From contig JAMXBD010001215.1 of NCBI GenBank assembly GCA_024138025.1, positions 1 to 64,000 on the forward strand: DNA of 64,000 nt, in the 5' to 3' direction. The DNA comes from Combretum micranthum. Taxonomy: Eukaryota; Streptophyta; Magnoliopsida; Myrtales; Combretaceae. The position numbers were made by a program, and so were the translations under genes. This document shows positions 47,290 through 57,043 of the stretch, piece by piece; the first letter of the stretch is position 1; each line of letters opens with the position of its first letter. The notes below the pieces were generated by a model that saw only the letters and a list, made by a program, of their open reading frames with translations, had not been told where the DNA came from and did no database searches.

Positions 47290-50200
47290 TGTAAACCCCT
47301 AAAGTTTTGTAGTCAATTAAGCTCAAACCCTAATTAGAAAGTCAACCGGGAATCCTAAAATCAACAAAACCCTAGTCAAACGTAACCGTTCAAGTCCAGC
47401 ATTCCCGTTTAAGCAACCCTAAGAAAGTAAGTAAGAGATAGTATGTAGAATAGTTTCGTAATACCCAGTGAAAACTTAAAAATATCATATTAGTTAAACC
47501 GCAATTCATTTTGAGCACTTTCGGACACAGTTTTCGAAAAGTGTCCCGGGGGTCATATTAGGAAAAATATTTCGAATATACCGTTAGACTCGTAAAAATA
47601 TAATATTTTCAAAAATATCAATTTCATAATTTTTCGATAACTAAAAATATCAGATATCGCAATTATACGTGTATTTTCTTACTATCGGTACTTAAATTGT
47701 CATGTCTACTTTACATTACACTATTTTCTACTATTCTACACTATTTATCTATCTCTACTTTTTCTTACAACCTACTCTTACAAACCATACCTCTATTTCT
47801 TACAATTGTCATTTCCAATACAACTTCACATTTTTCATATCTTACTTTACATTAACAAAAATACAAAAAAAATAAATTTCTCTCCCTCTCTACACTCCCA
47901 TTTGCGCTGGCCCTGCCCCCTCTCTCCTCAATTTTTTTAATTTTCATTTATTTAGTTTAACACAATTTTACTCCCATATTTTCCTACAAATACTCTATCT
48001 TCCTTCCACTTCTTTCGCACTTTCCATATACAAAAATTGCTCTCTCAAAATTCTACAAGAGTTCTCTCTCAAAGTTCTCTCAATTTTAGTTTTCATAGGT
48101 AATAATTCTTCAAGTTCCTTTATGTTCATTTACTTAGTATGAGCTTAGTGTGTGTTCTCTAAAACATGAAGGTCAAAGGAAGCAACAATAAGTTCATACT
48201 TTGTTTTTGTTCATGAATCTAATTTTTTTATGTTGCTTTCATATATATATATATATATATATATCTATGTAGCTATATATATCTTTTAGAGCATATAAGC
48301 TCATTGTTTTGCAATTTATTTACTTTCTTTGTAATTTATTTACTTTCAAGTTCTTTTAAGACTAGTCATTCTAGTCTTAGACTTGTCCTCATCAAGTCAA
48401 AATAATTTTCTTTTTCTTTTGGGACTAGTCTATTCTTAGTCCCGAGATACCTTGATGAAGCTAAGGTTCCAATACTTGATTTATTTCTTTACTAGCTTAT
48501 TTCTTTAACTATTATGTTTATCTTATGTTTTCATAATTTTATCATTCATATTCATAATCATGCATGAACATATTGATTTTCGTCTCAACAAGATAAAAGA
48601 GAAAAAGTTTTCTTAAAGTAGAAATTCTTCTCTAAAAGTAAAAAGTAGGAAGTAATTTTTCATAAAAACTTAGGAATTTGTCTTAACAAACCTTTCTAAG
48701 AAATCTAGAGGAGTTCATAGGAATTTTTGAAATACATACATGGAAAGAAATTCTTGAGTAAACAAAAGTTTACTAAACTTCACTTTTCATCAAATACTAG
48801 TTGAAAAACACCAAGAGTTTCCTTTTATAGAAATGAAATGATCTTAAGAAACAAGAAAATTATTTCTACAAATATAGAATTGTTATTATTTTCAAAAGTA
48901 TTAGAAACTAAGCTTAGAAAATAAAATTATTCTTTGGAAATTTAAAAAGACTAAGGAAATAAAATTAAGGAAAAGAAAAATACTTATTTAAAATAACTTG
49001 AGATATTCTCTAGAAAAATAAGAGGAATTTTCAAAAGTTTTACTTTTCTAGAACCGTTATAAAACTTTACTATTATAAAAAATTTATGATTTGAGACAAC
49101 TTCATTATTTTCATACATTTGATATGAGTCAATAAACATATGTATATACATTTCAAAGCTTTTACAAACTATTATATATCTCTCTCTCTGATATGAGTTT
49201 TTGTTAAAAAGAGGAACATAAGTTTTATGAAATTCGTGGTGAATCTGATCACCACTATTTCGGAGCTCAAATGACTTATTTTGATGAAAATAGTTTTATA
49301 AATAGATAGATTTTTTCGAGTAGGTAGAAAACGGTATATAATATGTGAAATTCCGAGTTAAAATGAGCAAGTTATGGCCATTTTAAGTTGGAATTTCTTT
49401 CAATCCGATTTTACCGCGAATTTAAGATAGATTTAGAATTTTCAAAAATAGAACTTCTATGAAAGACTTATTTGGGTATTTCATCTTGTCTAGGTAAAGA
49501 AGGAACCGATATCGCTTTTCCGGAGGACTACTTTGATTAGGAGCGATCGTCATGGAGTGACTTAAACCCTTACTAGTTACATTTCCTTATTTGTGCTTGT
49601 AAGTATGACTCTAGAAAATAAGGAAAAGATAAATGAACGAATGTTGTGTGATTTGGATTCGTGATTGATTGAATAAAAGTTAAGAATATAGAAAGAAGAA
49701 TTGATGAATAATTTATGTGTTCTTGTAATGATATGATGAATATTGTTTTGATTGTCTTTAACTTGAACTCAATGTTATTTGGTTAAACCGATATTGAAAA
49801 GAATTCATGCATATCATATTTGTGAATCACATCTATTTTCACTACTATTCTTTATGTGGGGAAACGAGGAGTTATAGTGGTAGCTAGTAGGAGCCAGAAA
49901 GTCTACGTGGATGAGTAGGAGCCAGTGAATCTGCAAACATTGATGGTCGTATGGGCCTGTAACCTCCCAACCCCCGACATGGAGGGCGTAAAATCCATGC
50001 TACACATGGTTTTCGGTTAATCTTGTGTATTTTGTTTGCTCATGTGATTAGTGCATTCTCATATGATTGTTTAAGTACTTGTTTGATATATGGAAATGTT
50101 TTGTTGATGAGAGTTATCTCACTAAGCTAGTTTTGCTTATACCCCTATAGCTTTTTATTACAGTATGATTACCTATGGTTGGCACCAAGGAGCCTCGTTT

Positions 50201-50590
50201 ACCAGGTATGAGCCAAAGCTACTAGGAGTTTTTGGGAGAAGTTATATGTATTTAGTTTTGAACATAGACTTTTAAGAAAAATCTTTATAGTAGACTCATG
50301 GTATATTTATGTATATTTTGATGATGGCTTAGTTAAGTAAGACTTTTTAGAACGGGGGAATTCCCCCAAGACGTTGTAAGAGATTATTATCCAAATGATT
50401 ATTACATGTTTATTTATATAAGTTATTGCATGCTTTTATTATCTACTTAAATGTAATACCCCTGTGAGTCTCGTATTATCTTGAAAGCACGCCTTGCATG
50501 TGATATCGAAGCTCCTGCATGACTAAAGTTATAGTTTTAATATTATATGCAACGGACTGCCACATTTAGGGTACCTTCCGGGGCGTGACA
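47290..50590 (+). repeat. 5' LTR of the full-length gypsy element
   Basis: TGTAAACCCC to GGGGCGTGACA, 3301 bp. The TATA position reads TACAAATA here (47985), a likely promoter-weakening change compared with TATAAATA in other copies. Contains one minisatellite unit near 48450, the hairpin block near 48355-48450 and the conserved core near 49300-49380. Confidence 0.95.
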
Positions 50591-50598
50591 GTTTAAGT

Positions 50599-50610
50599 TG
50601 GTATCAGAGC
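50599..50610 (+). other. Primer-binding site, initiator-Met tRNA
   Basis: TGGTATCAGAGC is the complement of the 3' end of plant initiator tRNA-Met, eight bases after the LTR end. This is the usual primer site of plant Ty3/gypsy elements. Confidence 0.95.
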
Positions 50611-50699
50611 GCAAGTTTTTAGATAAAAGATAGTAGAAATAGACTTTAAGATAGATAGTAAGAAGCTAGAATTTGAGTTTAAGATCTGATCATATTCTT

Positions 50700-51464
50700 G
50701 TTCTCTTGAATAGTTAACCTTCCCCAAAGTAAAGGAAAAATCCCAAAATTTCCTTAAAGACCCAGATGAGACTTTTGTGAACTACCGCCTTAGGTTAAGA
50801 GTCTTATGTGAAGAATTTGCGTTAGTAGGAAGACCCTGAACCGCCAGGGAGATGTTTAAGCTGTGGAGGAAGGGTTTGAAACATTCCTTATGGAGAAATT
50901 TGCCCGAAGAACTGAGATTTGATGCCCTAAGCAGACGAAGGTGGAGTAATGTGGAGGTAATCTACGTAGTAGAAAGGATGATGGTATTTATGTATAGGAA
51001 CCATGCTGCAAGAAATGACCTTTATCTTAAAAAGTGAAGGAACCCGAAAGGACCCAGACTTTCGAACATGGAACAAGTTAGGACCCCTTTACATCTATGT
51101 GCATGACGAGTTGGTAGACCACAGTGACTAGCTAAGAGCTGATGCGGAAGAACGTTTGTACTGGTATGCCGCATATAGACGTATCGTTCCAATGCCATCG
51201 GAGTGTAGCACCCAACCAAACTCCATCGGAATGCAACTAGATGTAATTCCAGACGAGGATTTCATTATGGAAGATGCCCAGGAAAATGAGGGAAATGAAG
51301 AAACTGAAGAAGATCCCAATGAAGACCTAGACCAGGACCTAGAACCAGAGGAAACTCCGTCTGCATCTCTTTGGGAAGATGGTCCCCTAATCCCTAGTCC
51401 GGTACCTCCTCGAAGGTTAAGCCAGGATGTTCCTATGGAGACAATTGTAAGAAACAACCTGTGA
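50700..51464 (+). pseudogene. Extra pre-gag coding region: gag-like segment plus acidic domain
   Basis: Between PBS and gag. The first part (about 50740-51036) reads DPDETFVNYRLRLRVLCEEF and, after a stop, MFKLWRKGLKHSLWRNLP and LRFDALSRRRWSN, a gag-capsid-like composition. The second part, in another frame (about 51055-51464), reads TWNKLGPLYIYVHDELVDHS, a stop, then LYWYAAYRRIVPMPSECS and a strongly acidic tail (Glu/Asp/Pro-rich, about 60 residues). It is not the main gag, which begins at 52323. Many plant Ty3 elements have extra ORFs of unknown role; I do not recognise this one. Confidence 0.5.
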
Positions 51465-52322
51465 TGATCTCTGACTCTGAGGAAGAAGGAAGGAGAGATA
51501 ACCTATACTGGAAGAATGCTTTTGAACCAAGTGGATTTTTGAGGAGCATATCTTAAACCCCTACCATAGCAGTACCACCTGAAGGAGGAAACCAAGAAGG
51601 ACAGGAAGGAACCAATGACACTACCTAAGGAGATAGGATTTCTATGCAAGAAGAAGGTTGGCCATCTCAAGCTGAGATCACATCGAGATATAAAGGAAAG
51701 AGGATGACAGTAAGCCAATATCTGCGACAATTTGTCAACAGGCACAAGGGTTCCACCAGCCGAAGCATGAACCCAACACCATCACCATGAAGAAGGAAAG
51801 ATTGAGGAAGGAAGTAGAGAAGCTAAGCACAACCCTTGATAAGTCCAACAGCCTTCTCCCCAGGATAGGTATATCCTTGTTTGTAATGCATGAATGTTTT
51901 TGAATATGTTTTAAGTATTTCTTATTTCTAAGCACTATCTTTTGCTGAGAATGGTTCTAACCTTCTCAGATTATGTAAGGGTTATCACCCTCTTCTCTTT
52001 TAGTAATGAAAAGTATCTTATGTTTGATTTAATGATTCTTGATTTGATTACCTTAAATATTTCCTGTGCAAATTTATGATATTTCCAATCTTTTTTCCCC
52101 TTGCAAAGATTTAAGAAGTCTAAAACTTAGAATAATTAACAGATGAGGTAGGAGATGAGAACATCGTGCATCCAATAACATTCCAGCCGAGCCAGAAAAT
52201 CCACAAGTAAGCCAACCACTAAATCAACAAGCTAATCCTCCACCAAATCAATAAGGCGATGTTTGGGCAGCTATCAACCCATTAGCCGGATTGGTTAACA
52301 ACTTTATGCAGCAGCGCGGAAT
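51465..52322 (+). other. Non-coding or decayed leader before gag
   Basis: Short frames with many stops. It includes a segment with KKERLRKEVEKLSTTLDKSN-like reading near 51785-51845 that may be a coiled coil. No conserved domain. Confidence 0.4.
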
Positions 52323-53006
52323 ATGCCATTACCAGCTGCTAATGCACCTGAAGCAATAGTAGAGGCACCAGCACCATTAGAAGCTGAATCCCAAACTGTT
52401 CCTTTGTCGGCATCACTGCCACCTCGACCTTATCGAAGCTCCTTACCAGACTTCATCAAAAGTAATCGATACTTTGATGGGAGTTTCGGAAAACCATATG
52501 AAGCAGAAGATTGGTTAGCATAAATAGAAAGATCATTTGCTGCTTATGAAGTGCCCCATCATCTTCGCTTGGACTATGGCACTTATATGCTGAGATTCAA
52601 CGCTAGAGTCTGGTGGGAATCGAAAAGTAGAGAGTTGTTACCACCTGTGACCTGGGCAACCTTTAGAAGAGAATTCTTGGAGAATTATTTTCCTGGAAGT
52701 TTGAGAGTGCAGTATAGTGGAGACTTCCTTCACATATCCCAAAAAGGAAGGACGATAGAACAATATGAGATTGAGTTCAGTCGCTTACTCCAGTATGCGT
52801 CGGAATCCTTTAGACACAGTGAAGAGTTAAAAAGGCAAGTCTTCTCGAGTGACCTAGACGAGGACTTGAGGATGCATCTGGAAGAATTGGATTTAAGGAC
52901 CCTCCGTGAATTGGTTAAAAGGGCTCGCATTATAGAAGGAGCCAAGAAGAGCAAAAGTAAAGTACAGAGAAGAGAACCTTTGTGTTCGAAAAAGGACCTG
53001 GGATAG
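52323..53006 (+). pseudogene. gag capsid domain of the gypsy element
   Basis: Reading from 52323 gives an Ala/Pro-rich start, then PEFIKS-like and DFIKSNRYFDGSFGKPYEAE words. One in-frame TAA at 52521-52523 replaces what was probably CAA. The frame then continues to 53006 with YMLRFNARVWWESK, FRREFLENYFPGSLR and EYEIEFSRLLQYA-type words, the Retrotrans_gag core (W...F..YFP). A frameshift near 53006-53040 separates it from the zinc knuckles. Capsid proteins build the virus-like particle. Confidence 0.85.
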
Positions 53007-53040
53007 TTATAGTCCTAATTTCCAAAACAAGAAGTTTAAG

Positions 53041-53491
53041 CCCTTCAACAGCTACAAAGGAAGTGCTAGTGGCAACAAGGGGGCATCGAAGGTCAAGGTA
53101 TCATGCTGGAAGTGTAAAGAAGAGCATTACCCGAAGAGATGCCCCTTGCTCCAATACAAATGCTATTTTTGTGGAGACCCTAACCACAAGATCAGTGACT
53201 GCCTAAAGAAGGCTTCCACCATCTGCTTCGTATGCAAGCAAACTGAGCACTTTGCCAATGAATGCAAGCAGAGCAAGAATGGCCCAACTAGACTGCTCAG
53301 TACAACGGGAGGAGCTACATTGACAAAGAGTAGAAGTGGAGGAAGCAACACAAGCCGTTCTAGAGTAACTATCCATGGAATGAGAATTTACAACTTGGAA
53401 GGGCAGTGGGTGTGTGAAGAACCAGACGATGAAGGAGCTGAGATAGCAGCCTTGGATGGAGATTGTGGCCCCGACTTTGGACTGGTGACAG
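53041..53491 (+). pseudogene. gag nucleocapsid with three zinc knuckles
   Basis: The frame reads SYSPNFQNKKFKPFNSYKG and then three knuckles in a row: CWKCKEEHYPKRC (one residue short of CX2CX4HX4C), CYFCGDPNHKISDC and CFVCKQTEHFANEC (both perfect). A Ser/Gly/Thr-rich linker with RSRVTIHGMRIYNLEGQWV follows. It ends at CTG GTG ACA GGT TAG (53482-53496), right at a splice-donor-like site. Knuckles bind genomic RNA. Confidence 0.85.
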
Positions 53492-53634
53492 GTTAGGATC
53501 AGAAACTCCTTTACCTTTATGTTGCAAGTTATTAAGTACCATGCATTCAATTCTTAACCTAGAAGTATAAGGTTCTATGCTAACAGATAGCTTAAGTATG
53601 CAAGTTTCGTGATTAGCATAAAATTCGAGTGCAG
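53492..53634 (+). other. Candidate spliceosomal intron between gag and pol
   Basis: The junction reads ACAG|GTTAGG ... GTGCAG|GTTACATACG. Removing these 143 bp joins ACA G to GT TAC ATA and gives VTGYIRIASQTAYALFDTG, running straight from the gag frame into the protease frame. The insert is AT-rich, 143 bp (not a multiple of 3), and has TATGCTAAC near 53577-53585 as a possible branch point. Competing AGs lie near 53616 and 53629. Unspliced reading stops at TAG 53494-53496. Confidence 0.6.
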
Positions 53635-54197
53635 GTTACATACGCATAGCTAGTCAAACCGCCTATGCTTTGTTCGACACAGGAGCTATGCATTCCTTTA
53701 TCACCTCTAGTTTGGCTAAACAAATTAGCTTACCTATAGATACCATCGCCACCGGTTTCGGAGTTAACACCCCCATCGGGAGCGTTGTATCAACTAAGGA
53801 AATGCTTAAAGATTACCCCATGGAGATACAAGGATGTTACACTAAGTGTGACCTGATAATATTAGAAATGAGCAAATATGAGGTTATCTTAGGAATGAGT
53901 TGGTTGACATCTGTTAAGGCTCTAATAGACTATAGACACAAAGAAGTGAAGTTTAAGAATCAAGATGGGTGTGAGAAAGTATTCAAGGGAGAATCCACGG
54001 TAGAGTTGAACTCGTTTGAACTATTAATAGATGATGAAGAGATCAACTTGAGTAACGTAGACGTAGAGGAGAAAGAAGAAGAGAAACCTGAGTTGGAATC
54101 CATACCCATGGTTAAGGAATTTTCAGATGTATTTCCTGACGGATTACCTAGATTACCACCTAGAGGGAAATCGATTTCGAAATCGACCTATTGGTGA
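53635..54197 (+). pseudogene. Aspartic protease domain and start of RT
   Basis: YALFDTGAMHSFI carries the catalytic DTGA, followed by YEVILGMSWL, both typical of gypsy proteases. The frame then runs through an acidic linker into VKEFSDVFPDGLPRLPP, the usual RT N-terminus. A frameshift near 54165 leads to a stop at 54195. The protease itself is open from 53635. Confidence 0.88.
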
Positions 54198-54858
54198 ACA
54201 CGGAGCCAATATCAAGGCACTCTACCGGATGACACCAGTGGAGCTAAAGGAGCTGAAGACTCAGTTATAAGACTTGCTAGACCAAGGTTTCATTCGACCA
54301 AATGTATCACCCTGGGGAGCACCAGTTCTGTTCGTGAAAAAGAAGGATGGTTCTATGCGATTGTACATCATTATCGGAGCTCAATAAAGTCACAATCAAG
54401 AATAAGTATCCACTTCCGAGGATAGATGATCTTTTTGACCAGCTTCAAGAGCCAGTGTCTTTTCAAGAATTGATCTACGGTCAAGATATCATCAATTAAG
54501 GATCAAGATAGAGGATGTACCCAAGATGGCTTTTTGAACTCGCTATGGACATTACGAGTTTTTGGTAATGCCTTTTGGTTTAACCAATACACCAACAATT
54601 TTTATGGATTTTATGAACAGAGTATACAAACTTCTGCTGGATAAGTGTGTGATAATCTTTATAGACGATATTTTGATCTACTCCAAGACACAAGAGCAAC
54701 ATGAAGAGCACTTAAGACGGGCATTACAGACCTTGCGTGAGCATAAATTATACGCCAAGTTGTCTAAGTGTGATTTCTGGTTGGATAGGATATCCTCCCT
54801 AGGACATGTCATATCTAGAGAAGGTATATCGGTAGACCTGAGAAAATCAAGGCAGTAA
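54198..54858 (+). pseudogene. Reverse transcriptase domain
   Basis: The N-terminal half (54198-54560) is broken by several stops and shifts but still shows [37 protein letters not shown] and [14 protein letters not shown]. The second half (54562-54858) is open: [20 protein letters not shown] and the intact catalytic FIDDIL. It is followed by GHVISREGI. Copies the RNA into DNA in the family. Confidence 0.88.
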
Positions 54859-55430
54859 TGGATTGGAGACAACCTAAGACTGTTACTGAAGTGAGAAGTT
54901 TCCTTGGATTGGCTGGATATTATAGGAAGTTTGTGAAGAATTTCTCTACCATAGCTAAACCCCTAACACAGTTGACTCAGAAGGGTAAAAAGTTCACTTG
55001 GACTGATAAGAGAGAACAAGGTTTTCAAGAACTCAAGAAAAGACTTGTCTCTGCCCTAATTTTGGTTATGCCAGACCCTAAAAAACCTTATACGGTGTAT
55101 AGTGATGCCTCTAGAAATGGTCTTGGGTGTGTGTTGATGCAAGATGAAAAAGGTGATTGCTTATGCCTCACGATAACTTAGGCCCATGAGCAGAATTACC
55201 CCACCCATGATCTAGAGTTAATCGCCGTTGTGTTTGCACTTAAGTTATGGAGACATTACCTATATGGGTAAAGGTGTGAGATCTACACCGACCATAAGAG
55301 TCTCAAGTATCTATTCATGTAAAAAGAGTTGAATATGCGCCAACGGAGATGGTTGGAACTCATCAAGGATTATGACCTTGGAATAAACTACTGCCCAGGG
55401 AGAGTGAACACTATTGTAGATGCCTTAAGT
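54858..55430 (+). pseudogene. RNase H domain and connection
   Basis: The RT thumb region shows [20 protein letters not shown] with RKFVKNFS, then RNase H starts [16 protein letters not shown] (catalytic Asp). Stops follow at 55179-55181, at 55270 and at 55321-55323, with reading between them: EQNYPTHDLELIAVVFALKL and YTDHKSLKYLF. The DALSRK word near 55420 closes the domain. Confidence 0.85.
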
Positions 55431-56498
55431 AGGAAGAATCATGAAGAAGTAGCTACCTTGCTCACTGATAAGAAGGAGCTAATAAAGGAATTTGAAAAGA
55501 TGAGTATTGAATTCATAGGGCAAAGTATGGAAGTAGAAATCACCAGCATAGTCATGGAACCCACCTTAGTAGAAAGGATCAAAGAAGCCCAACGGTATGA
55601 TGAGGCAATTCAAAAGATTAAAGGAGAGGTACAAGAAGGAATATATACGGATTTCACAATGGATGAAGATGAGGTTATGAGAATGAAAGGGAGATTATGT
55701 GTTCCAGATGATGATGATATGAGGAAGGAAATCATGAATGAAGCACACCATTCAGGATATACAATGCATCCAGGAGGAATTAAGATGTATCAAGACTTGA
55801 AAAACCACTATTGGTGGATCGGTATGAAGAGAGATGTGGCCGATTTCGTGATGAAGTGTCCCACATGCCAGCAAGTGAAGGTGGAACACCAAAGACCAAG
55901 AGGACTTTTGAAACCTCTACGGATACCTGAATGGAAATGGGATCAAATCACGATGGATTTTGTGTGTGGACTACCAAGAATATCTGCAGGATATGATGCT
56001 ATTTGGGTTGTAGTCGACCGATTAACAAAGACAACTCATTTCCTTCCAATCAACATGGCGTATTCCATGGATAAATTGGCAAGAATATACATAAGAGAGA
56101 TAGTGCGCTTGCATGGAGTTCCCGCAAGAATAGTCTCTGACCAAGACCCAAGGTCTGTGTCTAAATTTTGGATAAGCTTACAAAGATGCATGGGAACAAA
56201 GCTACACTTTAGCACTGCATATCACCCTCAAACAGATGGTCAATCGAAAAGAACAATACAAACTTTGGAAGATATGTTGCGTGCTTGTGTAATAGAGTTC
56301 AAGAGTATTTGGGACGCATACCTACCATTGGTGGAATTTTCCTACAACAACAGCTACCACTCCACAATCCAGATGCCACCTTACGAAGCATTGTATGGAA
56401 GGCGGTGTAGGTCGCCATTGTTCTGGGATGATGTAGAGAAATTAAGCATTGGACATGACTTGGTACAAGATACGGCTGATAAGGTACGGATCATTTAA
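55431..56498 (+). pseudogene. Integrase, with a Lys at the catalytic Glu position
   Basis: The long open frame 55329-56498 includes the zinc-binding HHCC domain (HHSGYTMHPGG ... CPTCQQ), the catalytic core with MDFVCGLP (first Asp) and VSDQDPRSVSKFW (second Asp), then TAYHPQTDGQSKRTIQTLED. In active relatives the last word is GQSER; here codon 56247-56249 is AAA (Lys) instead of Glu, so strand transfer should be lost. The frame ends in TAA at 56496-56498 and resumes in frame after a second stop near 56523. Confidence 0.9.
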
Positions 56499-56543
56499 CA
56501 CAAGATGACGGAAGCACAAGACTAACATAAAAGCTGGGTAGAT

Positions 56544-57014
56544 ATGAAACGACAAATACTCGAGTTTGAGGTTGGAGACCATGTGTATTTGAAGGTAAAC
56601 CCCATCAAGAGTATTCACAGAGTCCGGGCACAAGAAAAGTTGAGCCCACGATATATTGGACCTTTTGAAGTGCTTGAAAGAGTTGGAGATCTTGCTTATC
56701 ATCTAGCCCTCCCTCCCAACCTATCTAGAATCCATAATGTGTTTCACGTATCAGTTTTACGGAAGCATGTACCAGATCCTAGCAGAATCACAGAGTTGGA
56801 ACTAGTACGGTTAAAGGAAAACCTCACATACAAAGAACAACCGATTCAGATCCTAGATCGTAAGGTGCAAAAGCTTCAGAACAAGGAGATCAAGAATGTG
56901 AAGGTTCTGTGCAGAAACCACTTACATGAAGAGGCAATCTGGGAAGACAAAAGTGACATACGCCAAATGTATCCAAGTTTGTTCGAAGATTCAGGTATGA
57001 ACTTCAAGTTCTGA
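56544..57014 (+). pseudogene. Integrase C-terminus with chromodomain-like end
   Basis: Same frame as the integrase core, separated by two stops. FEVGDHVYLKVNPIKSIHRV and SPRYIGPFEVLERVG form the GPY/F module. The end, with VQKLQNKEIKNVKVLCRNH and EEAIWEDKSDIRQMYPSLFE, is the chromodomain-like motif of Tekay-type chromoviruses, which target chromatin in related elements. Confidence 0.82.
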
Positions 57015-57028
57015 GGACAAAAATTTCT

Positions 57029-57043
57029 TTAAGGGGGTTAGGT
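57029..57043 (+). other. Polypurine tract
   Basis: TTAAGGGGGTTAGG directly before the 3' LTR start (57044): the plus-strand primer site. AAGGGGG is intact. Confidence 0.85.
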
